Positions 37,494 to 47,916 of a stretch of DNA of 64,000 nt are shown here, piece by piece. The stretch covers positions 23,850-87,849 of the forward strand of contig JAQCDS010000006.1 of assembly GCA_027620655.1 (NCBI GenBank). Reading direction: 5' to 3'. The stretch comes from Bacteroidota bacterium (lineage in GTDB: Bacteria > Bacteroidota > Bacteroidia > Flavobacteriales > Flavobacteriaceae). A program made the position numbers and the translations under genes. The notes under the pieces were generated by a model, which was given only the letters and a program-made list of their open reading frames with translations, was not told where the DNA came from and did not search any database. The stretch's first letter is position 1, and each line of letters starts with the position of its first letter.

Positions 37494-40325
37494 ATGAAAT
37501 ACTATTTTAGACTGTTAATTTGTTTTTGCGCATTAAGTTTTACAACATTAAGCGTGAATTCTCAAACTGGTAAAATTACTGGAACCGTCATAGACGGTGA
37601 ATTCAATGAACCTATGGCTTTTGCTAACGTTCTCATTAAAAATACAACAAAAGGGACGACATCAGATTTTGATGGTAAATATACCATCGACGTTGAGCCA
37701 GGAAATTATACAGTTGTATTTTCATATATTGGCTACCAAACTATTGAAATTTCTGACGTGGCTGTTGAAGCTAATGAAGATGTTATCGTAGATGTTACGC
37801 TTAATACCAATTCGCTTGAGACCGTTGTGATTACTACTACTGTAAGAAAAAATACAGAATCTGCAGTGTTAGATCTACAAAAAAATTCCATTACACTTCT
37901 TGATGGGTTATCTGCTCAAGGGATAAAAAGTAGTGGGGCGAGCAATATTGCTAATGCCGTAAAGAACGTTCCAGGCGTATCGATTCAAGGTGGAAAATAT
38001 GTATACGTAAGAGGGCTTGGTGATCGCTACACAAAATCAATATTAAATGGTGTTGATATTCCTGGATTAGATCCAGACAGAAATACCGTGCAAATGGATA
38101 TATTCCCGACAAGTATATTGGATAATATTATAGTTGTTAAATCTGCCGCAGCAGAATATCCTGCAGATTTTACTGGAGGTGTTATTAATGTTGTAACAAA
38201 AGATTTTCCTACAAAAGCTACGTATTCAATTTCCGTTGGAGCAAGCTACAACCCAAACATGCACTTTAAGGACAACTATTTAAGCTATACTGGCAGCAAA
38301 ACTGATGTCTTAGGATTTGATAATGGTATGCGCGATTTACCTGTTGGGAGAAATCAATCCATCCCAGGAACTTTTGATAATTCTTCGGTTTTAACAGATA
38401 TGACAAGCGCCTTCAATAAAGAGCTTACTGCAAAACAAAATAATAGTGGTGCAAATTTTGACTTTGGTTTTACCGCTGGTAATCAATATGATGTAGGCGA
38501 TAATAAACTTGGTTATCAATTTTCGCTTTCTTATAAAAACAACACCCAATTTTATGACGATCGTGTTGATGGCACCTACATTAGAGATGAGAACAATTCA
38601 TCCATTAATGAGTTATTAGGAACAAGAAGATCTAATGGAATTGAAGGAAAAAACAATGTGCTCTTAAGTACACTAGCCGGTATTGTTTACAAGCGTGAAT
38701 TAGCAAAATATAAGTTTAATGTTTTACATATTCAAAATGGTGAAAGTACTGCGGGTATTTACAATCAAGAGATTGCTCAAGCTGGTGGTGGAAGTGGTTT
38801 TGAACCTATCAAAAAAGATGCCTTGCTTTACACACAACGATCAATCACAAACATACTATTTGGAGGACAGCATTCATTTTCTGATGGCGATTGGAAATTG
38901 AACTGGAAGTTATCTCCAACCCTTTCGAGAGTTTATGATAAGGACCACAGAATAACTCCTCTTCAACAAAGCGATGATGGAGCGTACTTTATAAGCCCAA
39001 GTGCTGCAAGTTATCCTATTAGAATTTGGAGAAATTTAGAAGAACTGAACGTTGTTGGGAAGTTAGATGTTGTAAGAAAGTACAGCATTAAAGAGCGTCC
39101 TTCAAAACTTAAATTTGGTCTAAGCCAAACCTTTAAACAACGTGATTTTTCAATTGACGACTATACTTTTACACGTCAGGGCGGTCTTCAAGTAGAAAAT
39201 GGAAATGCTGATAATTTATTAGCAAATGGTAATATTTGGACTCCTCAAAGCGACCAAGGCACTCATTTAGTTTTTGGTGATTTATTTGAAAAATCCAATG
39301 CCTTTGATGCCATACAAAATATCAGTGCTGCCTATGTTTCAAATGAATTTGAGGTCACTGAAAAGCTAAAAGCTGTCGTTGGTTTACGAACAGAGCTGTT
39401 CACATCAATATATACAGGTCAAAACCAAGCTGGTACAGAAGTATTTAAAGATGAGAAAATTATTGATAAAATAGATCTTTTCCCGTCGGCAAATCTAATA
39501 TACGGCCTCAACGAGAACACAAATCTTAGAGTATCCTACTCAAGAACAACAGCGAGACCTTCATTTAAAGAGGCTTCGAAAAGTCAAATTTTTGATCCTA
39601 TTACAAACCGTCTTTTTATAGGAAATATTGACTTAGATCCATCGTATATCAATAATTTTGATGTTAGGGCTGAATTTTTTGGAGAAAACAGTGAGATGAT
39701 AGCATTCAGTGCATTTATCAAAGAATTTAATGATCCAATAGAACTTACTTTTTACGAATCTGCACCTGATCAATTGACCCCACGAAATTTGGGAGATGCA
39801 TCGGTTTTTGGTCTTGAATTTGAATTTAGAAAGTCATTAGGTTTTATTTCCAATGGCTTAGAAAAACTAAAAATCAATGTTAATGCTTCTTATATAGAGT
39901 CTAGTCTCACAATGTTTGAAGATGAATACACGCGTCGTGTCAATGCTGCAAGAGATGGAGAGGTTGTTGAGAATGAAAGAGAATTACAAGGACAATCACC
40001 ATACCTAATTAATGCAGGTTTAAATTATAATGATACTGAAATTGGGCTACAAACTGGACTATTCTTTAATGTTCAAGGAAAAACATTAGAAGTTGTTGGA
40101 ACAGGAATTGTGCCTGACGTTTACACTGTACCATTCAACAGTCTAAACTTCACATTAAACAAAAAAATTGGTGCAGAAAAGAAATCAACAATAGAGATCA
40201 AAATATCAAATATTTTGGATAGTCAGCGAAAAAGTGTCTATGAATCATTTAACGCTGCTGAACAAGTTTTTACACAATTGAATCCTGGAACAGAATTTTC
40301 AATTGGGTATAGTTACAGTTTTTAA
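37494..40325 (+). CDS. TonB-dependent outer membrane receptor
   Basis: Energy-coupled outer-membrane transporter of 943 residues. It has a signal peptide (LLICFCALSFTTLSVNSQ), a carboxypeptidase-regulatory-like beta-sandwich (KITGTVIDGEFNEPMAFANV, residues 27-105), a plug domain (NAVKNVPGVSIQGGKYVYVR and GLGDRYTKSILNGVDIPG, around 155-200) and a beta-barrel ending in aromatic residues (IGYSYSF). There is no SusD partner; the lipoprotein 160 bases upstream may take that role. The cargo is not visible in the sequence; the nearby phosphate transporter hints at a phosphorus compound. A bidirectional terminator follows. Confidence 0.9.
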   Translation: MKYYFRLLICFCALSFTTLSVNSQTGKITGTVIDGEFNEPMAFANVLIKNTTKGTTSDFDGKYTIDVEPGNYTVVFSYIGYQTIEISDVAVEANEDVIVDVTLNTNSLETVVITTTVRKNTESAVLDLQKNSITLLDGLSAQGIKSSGASNIANAVKNVPGVSIQGGKYVYVRGLGDRYTKSILNGVDIPGLDPDRNTVQMDIFPTSILDNIIVVKSAAAEYPADFTGGVINVVTKDFPTKATYSISVGASYNPNMHFKDNYLSYTGSKTDVLGFDNGMRDLPVGRNQSIPGTFDNSSVLTDMTSAFNKELTAKQNNSGANFDFGFTAGNQYDVGDNKLGYQFSLSYKNNTQFYDDRVDGTYIRDENNSSINELLGTRRSNGIEGKNNVLLSTLAGIVYKRELAKYKFNVLHIQNGESTAGIYNQEIAQAGGGSGFEPIKKDALLYTQRSITNILFGGQHSFSDGDWKLNWKLSPTLSRVYDKDHRITPLQQSDDGAYFISPSAASYPIRIWRNLEELNVVGKLDVVRKYSIKERPSKLKFGLSQTFKQRDFSIDDYTFTRQGGLQVENGNADNLLANGNIWTPQSDQGTHLVFGDLFEKSNAFDAIQNISAAYVSNEFEVTEKLKAVVGLRTELFTSIYTGQNQAGTEVFKDEKIIDKIDLFPSANLIYGLNENTNLRVSYSRTTARPSFKEASKSQIFDPITNRLFIGNIDLDPSYINNFDVRAEFFGENSEMIAFSAFIKEFNDPIELTFYESAPDQLTPRNLGDASVFGLEFEFRKSLGFISNGLEKLKINVNASYIESSLTMFEDEYTRRVNAARDGEVVENERELQGQSPYLINAGLNYNDTEIGLQTGLFFNVQGKTLEVVGTGIVPDVYTVPFNSLNFTLNKKIGAEKKSTIEIKISNILDSQRKSVYESFNAAEQVFTQLNPGTEFSIGYSYSF

Positions 40326-40330
40326 TCAAA

Positions 40331-40357
40331 AAAAAAGCTCCTGTATGGAGCTTTTTT
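40331..40357. terminator. Bidirectional terminator
   Basis: AAAAAAGCTCC (40331-40341), loop TGTAT, GGAGCTTTTTT (40347-40357): an 11-bp stem flanked by A-run and T-run, placed between the convergent TonB receptor and MORN-protein genes. Confidence 0.8.
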
Positions 40358-40716
40358 TATTTACTATTAAATGCTAAATCTGATTTTTCTCGCCATTCAC
40401 TGACATTAATAATTTTGGAATCCACAAAATCAACTTGTTTTAAAGCGTTTTCTGTCCAAAATAACCATTGGCCTGTTTTTTTGCCATTAGAATAAAATCC
40501 TTGAGATAGTTTATTCCCCTGAAAATCATAACTAGTCCATAAACCATTCAATGCGCCTTCTTTTGAAAAAGTCCCTTGTTGTTGAATACTACCATTATCA
40601 TGAAAATAAGTCGCTAAGATCATATCCCCTTTAGCTTCAAGAGTGGGTTTCTGTTCTAACTGTGCATGAGAAAATAGACTGATAGAAAAGAAAAAAATTA
40701 AAATATAAGGTTTCAT
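40357..40716 (-). CDS. Secreted MORN-repeat-like protein
   Basis: A 119-residue protein with a signal peptide (ILIFFFSISLFSHAQ) and three MORN-like repeats: YFHDNGSIQQQGTFSKEG, LWTSYDFQGNKLSQGFY and GKKTGQWLFWTENALKQV. These repeats are the kind found in Bacteroidota proteins of the YwqK type, which are sometimes labelled as antitoxins without evidence. It probably acts in the envelope. It is alone on its strand; the region upstream is the 262-base leader shared with the Pit gene. The function is not known. Confidence 0.75.
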   Translation of the reverse strand: MKPYILIFFFSISLFSHAQLEQKPTLEAKGDMILATYFHDNGSIQQQGTFSKEGALNGLWTSYDFQGNKLSQGFYSNGKKTGQWLFWTENALKQVDFVDSKIINVSEWREKSDLAFNSK

Positions 40717-40751
40717 ATTGTGTGCTTTTAGGGTTAAACAATAAACAAATC

Positions 40752-40935
40752 TACATTAATATTTACAATAAATCAACTATTTATTTACATTAATTTAACA
40801 TTAGGTATTTAATATGCTGATTTTCAGTGTTTTATGTATTTTTATATAATTAACATTGCAGCGCCACTTTTACAGAGTACAAACAAAAAAAAGCTTAAAA
40901 AGTGCTTTAGAGATAACAATTACATAACATTAGAA
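40752..40935 (+). promoter_or_regulatory. Array of Pho-box-like repeats upstream of the phosphate transporter
   Basis: Two pairs of half-sites have an 11-bp period: TTTACATTAAT (40784-40794) followed by TTAACATTAGG (40795-40805), and TAACAATTACA (40914-40924) followed by TAACATTAGAA (40925-40935). Further TACATTAAT and TACAATAAAT copies lie at 40752 and 40764, and TAACATT at 40851. The unit TT(A/T)ACA repeated every 11 bp is the arrangement of PhoP boxes in Bacillus subtilis (TTAACA repeats) and resembles cyanobacterial Pho boxes. The gene controlled is a Pit-type phosphate transporter. Binding itself is inferred. Confidence 0.5.
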
Positions 40936-40978
40936 TGGTTTTATTATATGAAATTTGTTTGAACTAAAATTCAAATCC

Positions 40979-43252
40979 ATGGAAAACATATATATGTATA
41001 TGTTAATTGCGTTAGCCTTCTTAGCCATTGCCGATTTGGTGGTGGGAGTCAGTAATGATGCTGTAAATTTCTTAAATTCTGCCATTGGTTCAAAGGCTAT
41101 TTCTTTCCGTACGATAATGATTGTTGCCAGTGTAGGAGTAGCTGTTGGGGCTATTTTCTCTAGTGGTATGATGGAAGTCGCTCGAAAAGGGATTTTCAAT
41201 CCTGGAGAATTTATGTTTAATGAAATTATGATCATTTTTATGGCCGTAATGATTACCGACATTCTCCTTTTGGACTTTTTCAATTCTCTTGGAATGCCAA
41301 CATCGACAACGGTTTCTATTGTGTTTGAATTGTTAGGCGCTGCAGTGGCTATAGCACTCCTCAAAATTACTGCAAATGGTGGAGAGTTTTCGGAGCTAAT
41401 TCAATACATAAACACACCAAAAGCCACTCAAATTATCTTAGGAATTTTACTTTCTGTTGTGGTTGCGTTTACAATTGGCGCAATAGTTCAATGGGTGTCT
41501 CGATTTCTATTATCTTATAATTTTAATGAAAAACCAAAATGGGTTGGCGCACTCTTTGGTGGTATAGCACTGACAGCCATTACCTATTTTATTTTCATGA
41601 AAGGCCTTAAAGGCACATCCTATGCTAAAGAAACTTTTGATGTTTTGGGGGGTGCCACTATGAAAGATTTTTTGGAAAAACAAGTGATAAATTTGGTGCT
41701 CATTAGTTCTATATTTTGGTCCATATTGTCCTATGTATTGATATCATTTCTAAAAATAAATATTTATCGTCTGATTATTATCGTGGGGACTTTCGCTCTC
41801 GCATTGGCATTTGCAGGAAATGATTTGGTAAATTTTATTGGCGTTCCTGTTGCCGCCTACAATTCATTTTTGGAGTGGTCTGCATCAGGAATGAGTGCTT
41901 CCAATTTTCCAATGGATGCCCTGGCCTCAAAAGTACCAACAAACAATTGGCTACTATTAGGCGCTGGATGTGTTATGATTTTAACATTGTGGTTTTCATC
42001 AAAATCGAAAGCTGTGGTTAAAACTTCTATTGATTTATCAAGTCAAGGTGATACTAAAGAACGTTTTCAACCCAATGCCGTTTCTCGTGGGTTTGTTCGT
42101 TTTGCAATAGTATCCTCTAAATACATGTCAAATTTACTCCCAAAATCGTTAAAAGAAAAAATTGAAACTCAATTTGAACAGCCACAAACAAACACTCTGA
42201 AAGTTAAAAAAGAAGACCTCCCTGCATTCGACTTGGTAAGAGCCGCGGTTAACTTAATGGTTGCGGCTGTTTTAATTTCAATAGCAACTTCGTACAAACT
42301 ACCCTTGTCCACTACATATGTAACATTTATGGTGGCTATGGGAAGTTCCTTGGCAGATCGAGCTTGGGGAGCAGAAAGCGCTGTATATAGAGTTGCTGGA
42401 GTTCTTAATGTTATTGGGGGTTGGTTTTTTACTGCATTCAGTGCATTTGTTGTATCGGCTTTGGTTGCATTCCTCATAAACCTCAATATACAGCTCATGT
42501 TTCCAATTCTTTTTATTAGTGCTGTTGCGCTTTTGATAAGGAGTTCTATTTTACATAATAAGAAAACAAAGGCTAAGAGTGCCAAAGGGTCTCTAAGAAA
42601 TGCCGAAAGCAGCTCTGTTCAGGGAGTAATAAATGAAAGTGCTGATAATATTGCAAATGTATTGAAGCGTGGCAGCAAAATTTACAGCTCATCTATATTT
42701 TCATTGGCAAAACAAGATTTGGTAGCACTTAAAAAAAATAAAAAACAAGTGTTAAAGCTCTCCGATGAAATTGATGAGCTCAGGGACAATATATTTTACT
42801 TTATCAAAAATCTGGACGAATCAAGTGTTGGGGCTAGTAATTTTTATATTCAAATTCTTGGGTATTTACAAGACATGGCACAATCTTTAGATTATATCTC
42901 GAAGGTTAATTACAAGCATGTTAACAATAATCATAAAAAACTAAAATTCAATCAAATCAAGGAATTAAGTGAGATCAGCAATGCTATAGAAGTCTTATTT
43001 TCTAAAGCAGAGATTGTCTTTGAAACTCAAACTTTTGATAAAATTGAGGCTTTAAGAGAGAATAAAAATAGTATCAATAATATCTTGAAAAGTAATATTG
43101 ATATACAAATAAAAAGAACTAGAACAGAAGAATCAAGTCCGAAAAATACAACGCTATACTTTAGTCTTCTGCTAGAAACTAAAGATCTTTTGAATGCAAC
43201 AGCTAGTTTGTTAGAAGAATATCAAACGGCTTATAAAAACTCAATAGGATAA
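40979..43252 (+). CDS. Inorganic phosphate transporter (Pit family) with PhoU-like C-terminus
   Basis: Inner-membrane phosphate permease of about 757 residues. The Pit signatures occur twice: GVSNDAVNFLNSAIGSKAI near the N-terminus and AGNDLVNFIGVPVAAYNSF at about residue 285, with GMPTSTTVSIVFELLG and LPLSTTYVTFMVAMGSSLAD as the matching TST motifs. Residues from about 545 on form a helical, charged domain (SIFSLAKQDLVALKKNKKQV) similar to PhoU/DUF47, a common fusion in Bacteroidota. The start at 40979 (MENIYMYMLIALAFL) avoids an unusual polar extension from 40955. Phosphate-box-like repeats lie upstream. Confidence 0.92.
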   Translation: MENIYMYMLIALAFLAIADLVVGVSNDAVNFLNSAIGSKAISFRTIMIVASVGVAVGAIFSSGMMEVARKGIFNPGEFMFNEIMIIFMAVMITDILLLDFFNSLGMPTSTTVSIVFELLGAAVAIALLKITANGGEFSELIQYINTPKATQIILGILLSVVVAFTIGAIVQWVSRFLLSYNFNEKPKWVGALFGGIALTAITYFIFMKGLKGTSYAKETFDVLGGATMKDFLEKQVINLVLISSIFWSILSYVLISFLKINIYRLIIIVGTFALALAFAGNDLVNFIGVPVAAYNSFLEWSASGMSASNFPMDALASKVPTNNWLLLGAGCVMILTLWFSSKSKAVVKTSIDLSSQGDTKERFQPNAVSRGFVRFAIVSSKYMSNLLPKSLKEKIETQFEQPQTNTLKVKKEDLPAFDLVRAAVNLMVAAVLISIATSYKLPLSTTYVTFMVAMGSSLADRAWGAESAVYRVAGVLNVIGGWFFTAFSAFVVSALVAFLINLNIQLMFPILFISAVALLIRSSILHNKKTKAKSAKGSLRNAESSSVQGVINESADNIANVLKRGSKIYSSSIFSLAKQDLVALKKNKKQVLKLSDEIDELRDNIFYFIKNLDESSVGASNFYIQILGYLQDMAQSLDYISKVNYKHVNNNHKKLKFNQIKELSEISNAIEVLFSKAEIVFETQTFDKIEALRENKNSINNILKSNIDIQIKRTRTEESSPKNTTLYFSLLLETKDLLNATASLLEEYQTAYKNSIG

Positions 43253-43270
43253 GCAGCAATAGTATGGATA

Positions 43271-43303
43271 AAAAAACCTCGCTATAAACAAGCGAGGTTT
43301 TTT
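43271..43303. terminator. Bidirectional terminator between pit and nrdA
   Basis: AAAAAACCTCGCT (43271-43283) and AGCGAGGTTTTTT (43291-43303) form a perfect 13-bp stem around a 7-base loop. It lies between two convergent genes and can terminate both. Confidence 0.9.
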
Positions 43304-43323
43304 ATTTTTAAAATACTTTAAAA

Positions 43324-45834
43324 TTAAGACCCACACATTAAGCAATCGTCCCCTTCGGAAGCTTTGGCTTGCTCAATTAGCGCTTTCATTTCTTCTGCTG
43401 ATATTGGTTCCACTTCTGCATCTGTTGAGGTTTGTTTAGAAAACTTTTGTGCGGTATTTGCGGCCTTCTGCTGTTGTTTTTCTAAAACTTGAGGGTCGGT
43501 ACCAACCTCTGTTTTTGGTGCTTCATTTTTCTTTGTGTCCAAAGTAAATTTAATCGCATCCACCGCACTTTTGGTACGCAAGTAGTACATCCCTGTTTTT
43601 AGGCCACTTTTCCAAGCATAAAAATGCATAGAGGTTAGTTTTGCCATTGTTGCGCCTTCCATAAAGAGGTTTAAGGATTGAGATTGATCAATGAAATAAC
43701 CTCTTTGACGTGACATGTCAATAATGTCTTTCATGCTCAATTCCCAAACGGTTTTATATAATTCCTTGATTTCTTGTGGAATCACATCTATATGTTGAAT
43801 AGATCCGTTGGCACGCATGATGTCTTGTTTTAAGCCGTCGTTCCAAAGTCCAAGTTCAACCAAGTCCTCCAAGAGGTGTTTGTTCACCACAATAAATTCT
43901 CCAGACAGTACACGTCGCGTATAAATGTTTGAAGTATAAGGCTCAAAACATTCATTGTTTCCTAAAATTTGAGAGGTACTTGCTGTTGGCATTGGCGCAA
44001 CAAGAAGTGAGTTTCTAACACCGTGTTTAAGGACTTGCTTGCGGAGTTTTCCCCAATCCCAAAGTCCACTGAGTTCTTCGTCTTTTAGGCCCCATAAATT
44101 ATATTGGAATTTGCCTTCACTTATTGGTGATCCTTTATACGTTTTGTAAGGCCCCTCGGCTTTTGCTTCTTCCATTGAAGCAGTAACCGCTGCAAAATAA
44201 ATCGTTTCAAAAATATCTTGATTTAATTTTTTGGCCTCGTCACTTGTAAATGGTAAACGTAATTTGATAAAGGTATCCGCCAAACCTTGAACTCCCAATC
44301 CAATAGGGCGATGCCTAAAGTTTGAATTTTCTGCTTCGACAACTGGGTAATAATTACGATCAATGACTTTATTAAGATTGCGTGTAACACGTTTTGTAAT
44401 TCTAAATAATTCTTTATGATCAAAATTACCGTCCTTGATAAACATCGGTAAGGCAATTGATGCCAAATTACAAACAGCAACCTCATCTGGAGATGTGTAT
44501 TCAATGATTTCTGTACATAAATTTGAAGAACGAATTGTTCCTAAATTTTGCTGATTTGATTTACGGTTTGCAGCATCTTTGTACAGCATGTAGGGTGTTC
44601 CTGTTTCAATTTGAGATTCTGTAATTTTTTCCCAAAGTTCACGGGCTTTGATGGTTTTTCTACCCTTTCCTTCTTCTTCGTACTTAGTGTATAAAGCTTC
44701 AAATTCTTCACTATGAGTGTCTGGAAGACCAGGACATTCATTTGGACACATCAAGGTCCAATTGCCATCTTCTTGAACCCGTTTCATAAATAGGTCTGGA
44801 ATCCACATAGCATAAAACAAATCGCGAGCACGCATTTCTTCTTTACCGTGGTTTTTCTTTAAATCTAAGAAATCAAAAATATCGGCATGCCAGGGTTCTA
44901 GGTATACCGCAAAACTTCCTTTTCGTTTTCCTCCACCTTGATCTACATACCGCGCAGTATCGTTGTATACGCGTAACATTGGAACAATACCATTGCTTGT
45001 CCCATTTGTTCCGGCAATATAACTCCCCGTTGCACGAATATTATGCATTGCTAATCCAATTCCTCCAGCAGACTGCGATATTTTTGCAGTTTGTTTTAAA
45101 GTATCATAAATTCCATCAATACTGTCTTCTTTCATTGTTAGAAGAAAACATGATGACATTTGTGGCTTTGGTGTCCCTGAGTTGAAAAGTGTTGGTGTTG
45201 CGTGCGTAAAATACTTTTTGGACATTAAGTTGTAGGTTTCTATCGCAGATTCTAAATCATCAAGATGAATCCCAATGGATACGCGCATAAGCATGTGTTG
45301 TGGACGTTCGGCTATTTTTCCATTTAACTTTAATAAATATGAACGTTCCAACGTTTTAAATCCAAAATAATCATATCCAAAATCTCTGTTGTATATGATT
45401 GTTGAATCTAATTTTTCTTTGTTTTCCATGATGACGTTATACACTTCATCCGAAAGTAGTGGCGCATCTTTGCCAGTACGTGGATTGACATAGGTGTACA
45501 AATCGTGCATAACCTCGCTAAAGGTTTTTTTGGTGCTTTTATGTAAGTTAGAAACTGAAATACGAGCTGCAAGACGTGCATAGTCTGGGTGAGCAGTTGT
45601 CATTGTTGCTGCAATTTCAGCAGCAAGATTATCGAGCTCGCTGGTGGTAACTCCGTCATAGAGTCCATCAATGACCCGCATGGCAACTTTCAAAGGATCA
45701 ACAAGTTCATTCAAACCATAGCAAAGTTTTCTAATTCTTGCTGTGATTTTATCAAACATAATTTGTTCTTTTCTGCCGTCTCTTTTTACTACATACATAC
45801 TCTTTTCAATTTTTTGGCTTTTTGGGCTTTCCAA
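43324..45834 (-). CDS. nrdA: Ribonucleoside-diphosphate reductase, alpha subunit
   Basis: Class I ribonucleotide reductase large subunit of 836 residues, making deoxyribonucleotides. It has an N-terminal ATP-cone ([19 protein letters not shown], then about 90 residues), catalytic-domain motifs around MSSCFLLTM, the active-site block [13 protein letters not shown], the [15 protein letters not shown] loop, and C-terminal redox cysteines in CLMCGS. A start at 45798 ([12 protein letters not shown]) would match most relatives better; the 45834 start adds 12 residues. It follows nrdB after 137 bases, the reverse of the E. coli gene order, and may have its own promoter. Confidence 0.96.
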   Translation of the reverse strand: MESPKSQKIEKSMYVVKRDGRKEQIMFDKITARIRKLCYGLNELVDPLKVAMRVIDGLYDGVTTSELDNLAAEIAATMTTAHPDYARLAARISVSNLHKSTKKTFSEVMHDLYTYVNPRTGKDAPLLSDEVYNVIMENKEKLDSTIIYNRDFGYDYFGFKTLERSYLLKLNGKIAERPQHMLMRVSIGIHLDDLESAIETYNLMSKKYFTHATPTLFNSGTPKPQMSSCFLLTMKEDSIDGIYDTLKQTAKISQSAGGIGLAMHNIRATGSYIAGTNGTSNGIVPMLRVYNDTARYVDQGGGKRKGSFAVYLEPWHADIFDFLDLKKNHGKEEMRARDLFYAMWIPDLFMKRVQEDGNWTLMCPNECPGLPDTHSEEFEALYTKYEEEGKGRKTIKARELWEKITESQIETGTPYMLYKDAANRKSNQQNLGTIRSSNLCTEIIEYTSPDEVAVCNLASIALPMFIKDGNFDHKELFRITKRVTRNLNKVIDRNYYPVVEAENSNFRHRPIGLGVQGLADTFIKLRLPFTSDEAKKLNQDIFETIYFAAVTASMEEAKAEGPYKTYKGSPISEGKFQYNLWGLKDEELSGLWDWGKLRKQVLKHGVRNSLLVAPMPTASTSQILGNNECFEPYTSNIYTRRVLSGEFIVVNKHLLEDLVELGLWNDGLKQDIMRANGSIQHIDVIPQEIKELYKTVWELSMKDIIDMSRQRGYFIDQSQSLNLFMEGATMAKLTSMHFYAWKSGLKTGMYYLRTKSAVDAIKFTLDTKKNEAPKTEVGTDPQVLEKQQQKAANTAQKFSKQTSTDAEVEPISAEEMKALIEQAKASEGDDCLMCGS

Positions 45835-45971
45835 AAAGGCGGTTAGTTGGTTGTTCTATCGCATTCGTGGTTGGACAAATGCTCAGTTATTTATTTAAAA
45901 AATTGACAAATTAGTCTCTACTTTATCGTGGTTTATAAAATGGTGTTCGTTTCGATGCTTAAAACAGACTT

Positions 45972-46952
45972 CTAAAAATCGGTATCGAAACTATATTTGT
46001 TGGTATCCTCTTCTTCTTTGTTAAGGACTCCTGCTTTTTGATATTCTGATACACGTTTTTCAAAGAAATTTGTTTTTCCTTGTAGTGAAATCATGTCCAT
46101 AAAATCAAACGGATTCGAGGTGTTATATTCTTTTTCACAGTTCAACTCTACCAAAAGTCGATCTGTTACAAACTCTAGGTATTGTGCCATTAATTTTGAG
46201 TTCATTCCTATCAAACTTGCTGGTAATGATTCTGTTATAAACTCACGCTCAATATTTAGGGCGTCTACAATAATTTCTCTTATACGCTCTTTTGGAACTT
46301 TATTAATCAAGTGTTTGTTGTGAAGATGAACTGCAAAATCTGCGTGTACGCCTTCGTCTCTCGAGATTAATTCATTAGAAAATGTAAGCCCTGGCATAAG
46401 ACCACGTTTTTTTAACCAAAATATGGAACAAAAGGCTCCTGAGAAAAAGATGCCTTCAACAGCGGCAAATGCAATAAGACGCTCTGCAAAACTTGGAGAC
46501 TCTATCCATTTGAGAGCCCAATCGGCTTTTTTCTTAATCGCTGGAAAATTCTCAATTGCATTAAAAAGTTTGTCTTTTTCTGCTTCATCTTTTACATATG
46601 TGTCAATCAAAAGTGAATACGTTTCGCTATGAATGTTCTCCATCATGATTTGAAACCCATAAAAGAATTTTGCTTCGCTGTACTGAACTTCATTGACAAA
46701 GTTTTCTGCTAAATTTTCATTTACAATACCATCGCTTGCTGCAAAAAAGGCTAAAATATGTTTAATGAAATAACGTTCATCGTCTGAAAGTTTTTCATTC
46801 CAATCTGTTAAATCTTGATGAAGGTCAATCTCTTCTGCTGTCCAAAAACTTGCTTCCGATTTTTTGTACCATTCCCATATATCATGGTGTTGAATTGGGA
46901 AGATAACAAAACGGTCTTTATTTTCTTTAAGAATTGGTTCTACTTGTGGCAT
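45972..46952 (-). CDS. nrdB: Ribonucleoside-diphosphate reductase, beta subunit
   Basis: Small subunit carrying the di-iron centre and tyrosyl radical, 326 residues. The E-x2-H-x3-Y arrangement is visible as MENIHSETY, so the radical tyrosine is present, and the further ligands are in [10 protein letters not shown] and [10 protein letters not shown]. This marks it as class Ia-like and not one of the tyrosine-less types. It is upstream of nrdA on the same strand. The 289-base gap to the DUF3109 gene upstream (46953-47241) has no identifiable NrdR box in the positions I examined and no other gene. Confidence 0.96.
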   Translation of the reverse strand: MPQVEPILKENKDRFVIFPIQHHDIWEWYKKSEASFWTAEEIDLHQDLTDWNEKLSDDERYFIKHILAFFAASDGIVNENLAENFVNEVQYSEAKFFYGFQIMMENIHSETYSLLIDTYVKDEAEKDKLFNAIENFPAIKKKADWALKWIESPSFAERLIAFAAVEGIFFSGAFCSIFWLKKRGLMPGLTFSNELISRDEGVHADFAVHLHNKHLINKVPKERIREIIVDALNIEREFITESLPASLIGMNSKLMAQYLEFVTDRLLVELNCEKEYNTSNPFDFMDMISLQGKTNFFEKRVSEYQKAGVLNKEEEDTNKYSFDTDF

Positions 46953-47241
46953 GTTATGAATGGTTTTTTTGTTTTATAAATTGGTTTTATAGCACCTAAC
47001 AAAGATTTAAAATTGTTGGTTTAAATAAAAGTCATTTTTATAAACATTGTCCTCAAGTTTTTAACAACGAGTAGGTTTTTTCTTACAGAATAAAAAATCA
47101 ATGTTTATGTCAATAAACTGATTATCAGTTACTTATGTTTGATTTCTCTCGTAAAGAAATTAAGCAGTCAAAAAAGAAAAAGAATTTGTGTTTTAAAGAT
47201 TTTTTTGAAAGTAAATTATTTTTCACTTTACCAGACAGTTA

Positions 47242-47811
47242 TTACGAACATTTTTCAGCAGCAATTTTTTCTAGTTCTTCGTACCATTGTAGACCAAATT
47301 TTCTAATGAGCGCTTCTTTAACAAATTTATATATAGGAATTTGAAGTTCTTTGCCCAAACTACAGGCGTCATCGCAAATATGCCATTTGTGATAATTCAC
47401 TGCAGAAAATTCGCTGTAATCTTTGACTCTTACTGGATATAAATGACAAGATACTGGTTTTTTCCAATCAATATCTCCTTGGTTATAAGCCTCTTCAATG
47501 CCACAAAGCGCTGTTTGATGTTCATCAAAAATCACATAAGCACAGTCTGCACCATCAATCAATGGTGTTTCATATTCTCCATCTTCAGTTGTTACAAAAA
47601 CGCCTTGATTTTCTATGGCTTCTATACCCTCTGGGCGGAGATAAGATTTTAGTTTTGGATAAATGGATTGTAGTTGCTGTGTTTCTTCTTTTTCTAATGG
47701 TGCTCCCGCATCTCCATCCACACAACATGCACCTTTGCATGCCGAAAGGTTGCATGCAAAATCATGGCTTAAAATGTTCTCTGAAACAATTGTTTTGCCG
47801 AGCTGAAACAT
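47242..47811 (-). CDS. DUF3109 family cysteine-rich protein
   Basis: About 189 residues beginning MFQLGKTIVSENILSHDF, matching the DUF3109 family of Bacteroidota. Cysteines occur as CNLSACKGACC near the start, then CAYVIF, LCGIE, SCHLYP and HICDDAC, a distribution like YkgJ-type metal- or cluster-binding proteins. The function is unknown. The TATATTTG element (47823-47816) ends only 4 bases before the ATG at 47811, so the start was set there, not at 47850, and the transcript may have practically no leader. Confidence 0.85.
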   Translation of the reverse strand: MFQLGKTIVSENILSHDFACNLSACKGACCVDGDAGAPLEKEETQQLQSIYPKLKSYLRPEGIEAIENQGVFVTTEDGEYETPLIDGADCAYVIFDEHQTALCGIEEAYNQGDIDWKKPVSCHLYPVRVKDYSEFSAVNYHKWHICDDACSLGKELQIPIYKFVKEALIRKFGLQWYEELEKIAAEKCS

Positions 47812-47815
47812 ATTG

Positions 47816-47823
47816 CAAATATA
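47816..47823 (-). promoter_or_regulatory. -7 element of the DUF3109 gene, almost at the start codon
   Basis: TATATTTG on the minus strand exactly matches TAnnTTTG and lies 4 bases upstream of the ATG at 47811. A TTG at 47850-47848 is 24 bases further upstream, slightly beyond the usual spacing. If used, transcription begins at or within a base or two of the start codon. Confidence 0.45.
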
Positions 47824-47916
47824 AAAATTATAAAAAATTCTTTTCCACAATTTGTATAAGCTTTTTCGTGTGATTCTAAAAAAAATTATGACCTTTGCAG
47901 CTGTAAAACCTTACTT

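Noticed and set aside
40930..41364. 144-codon open frame antisense to the Pit gene
   Set aside because: It runs opposite membrane segments of a clear transporter and has no start context.
46953..47241. Possible NrdR box upstream of nrdB
   Set aside because: I looked for ACAnnATATnnnGTGT-like palindromes and found none; only scattered single TAAC motifs, no array.
47135..47344. 69-codon open frame beginning MFDFSRKEIKQSKKKK upstream of DUF3109's end
   Set aside because: Its second half runs antisense into the DUF3109 coding region, and no promoter or homologous domain was seen.
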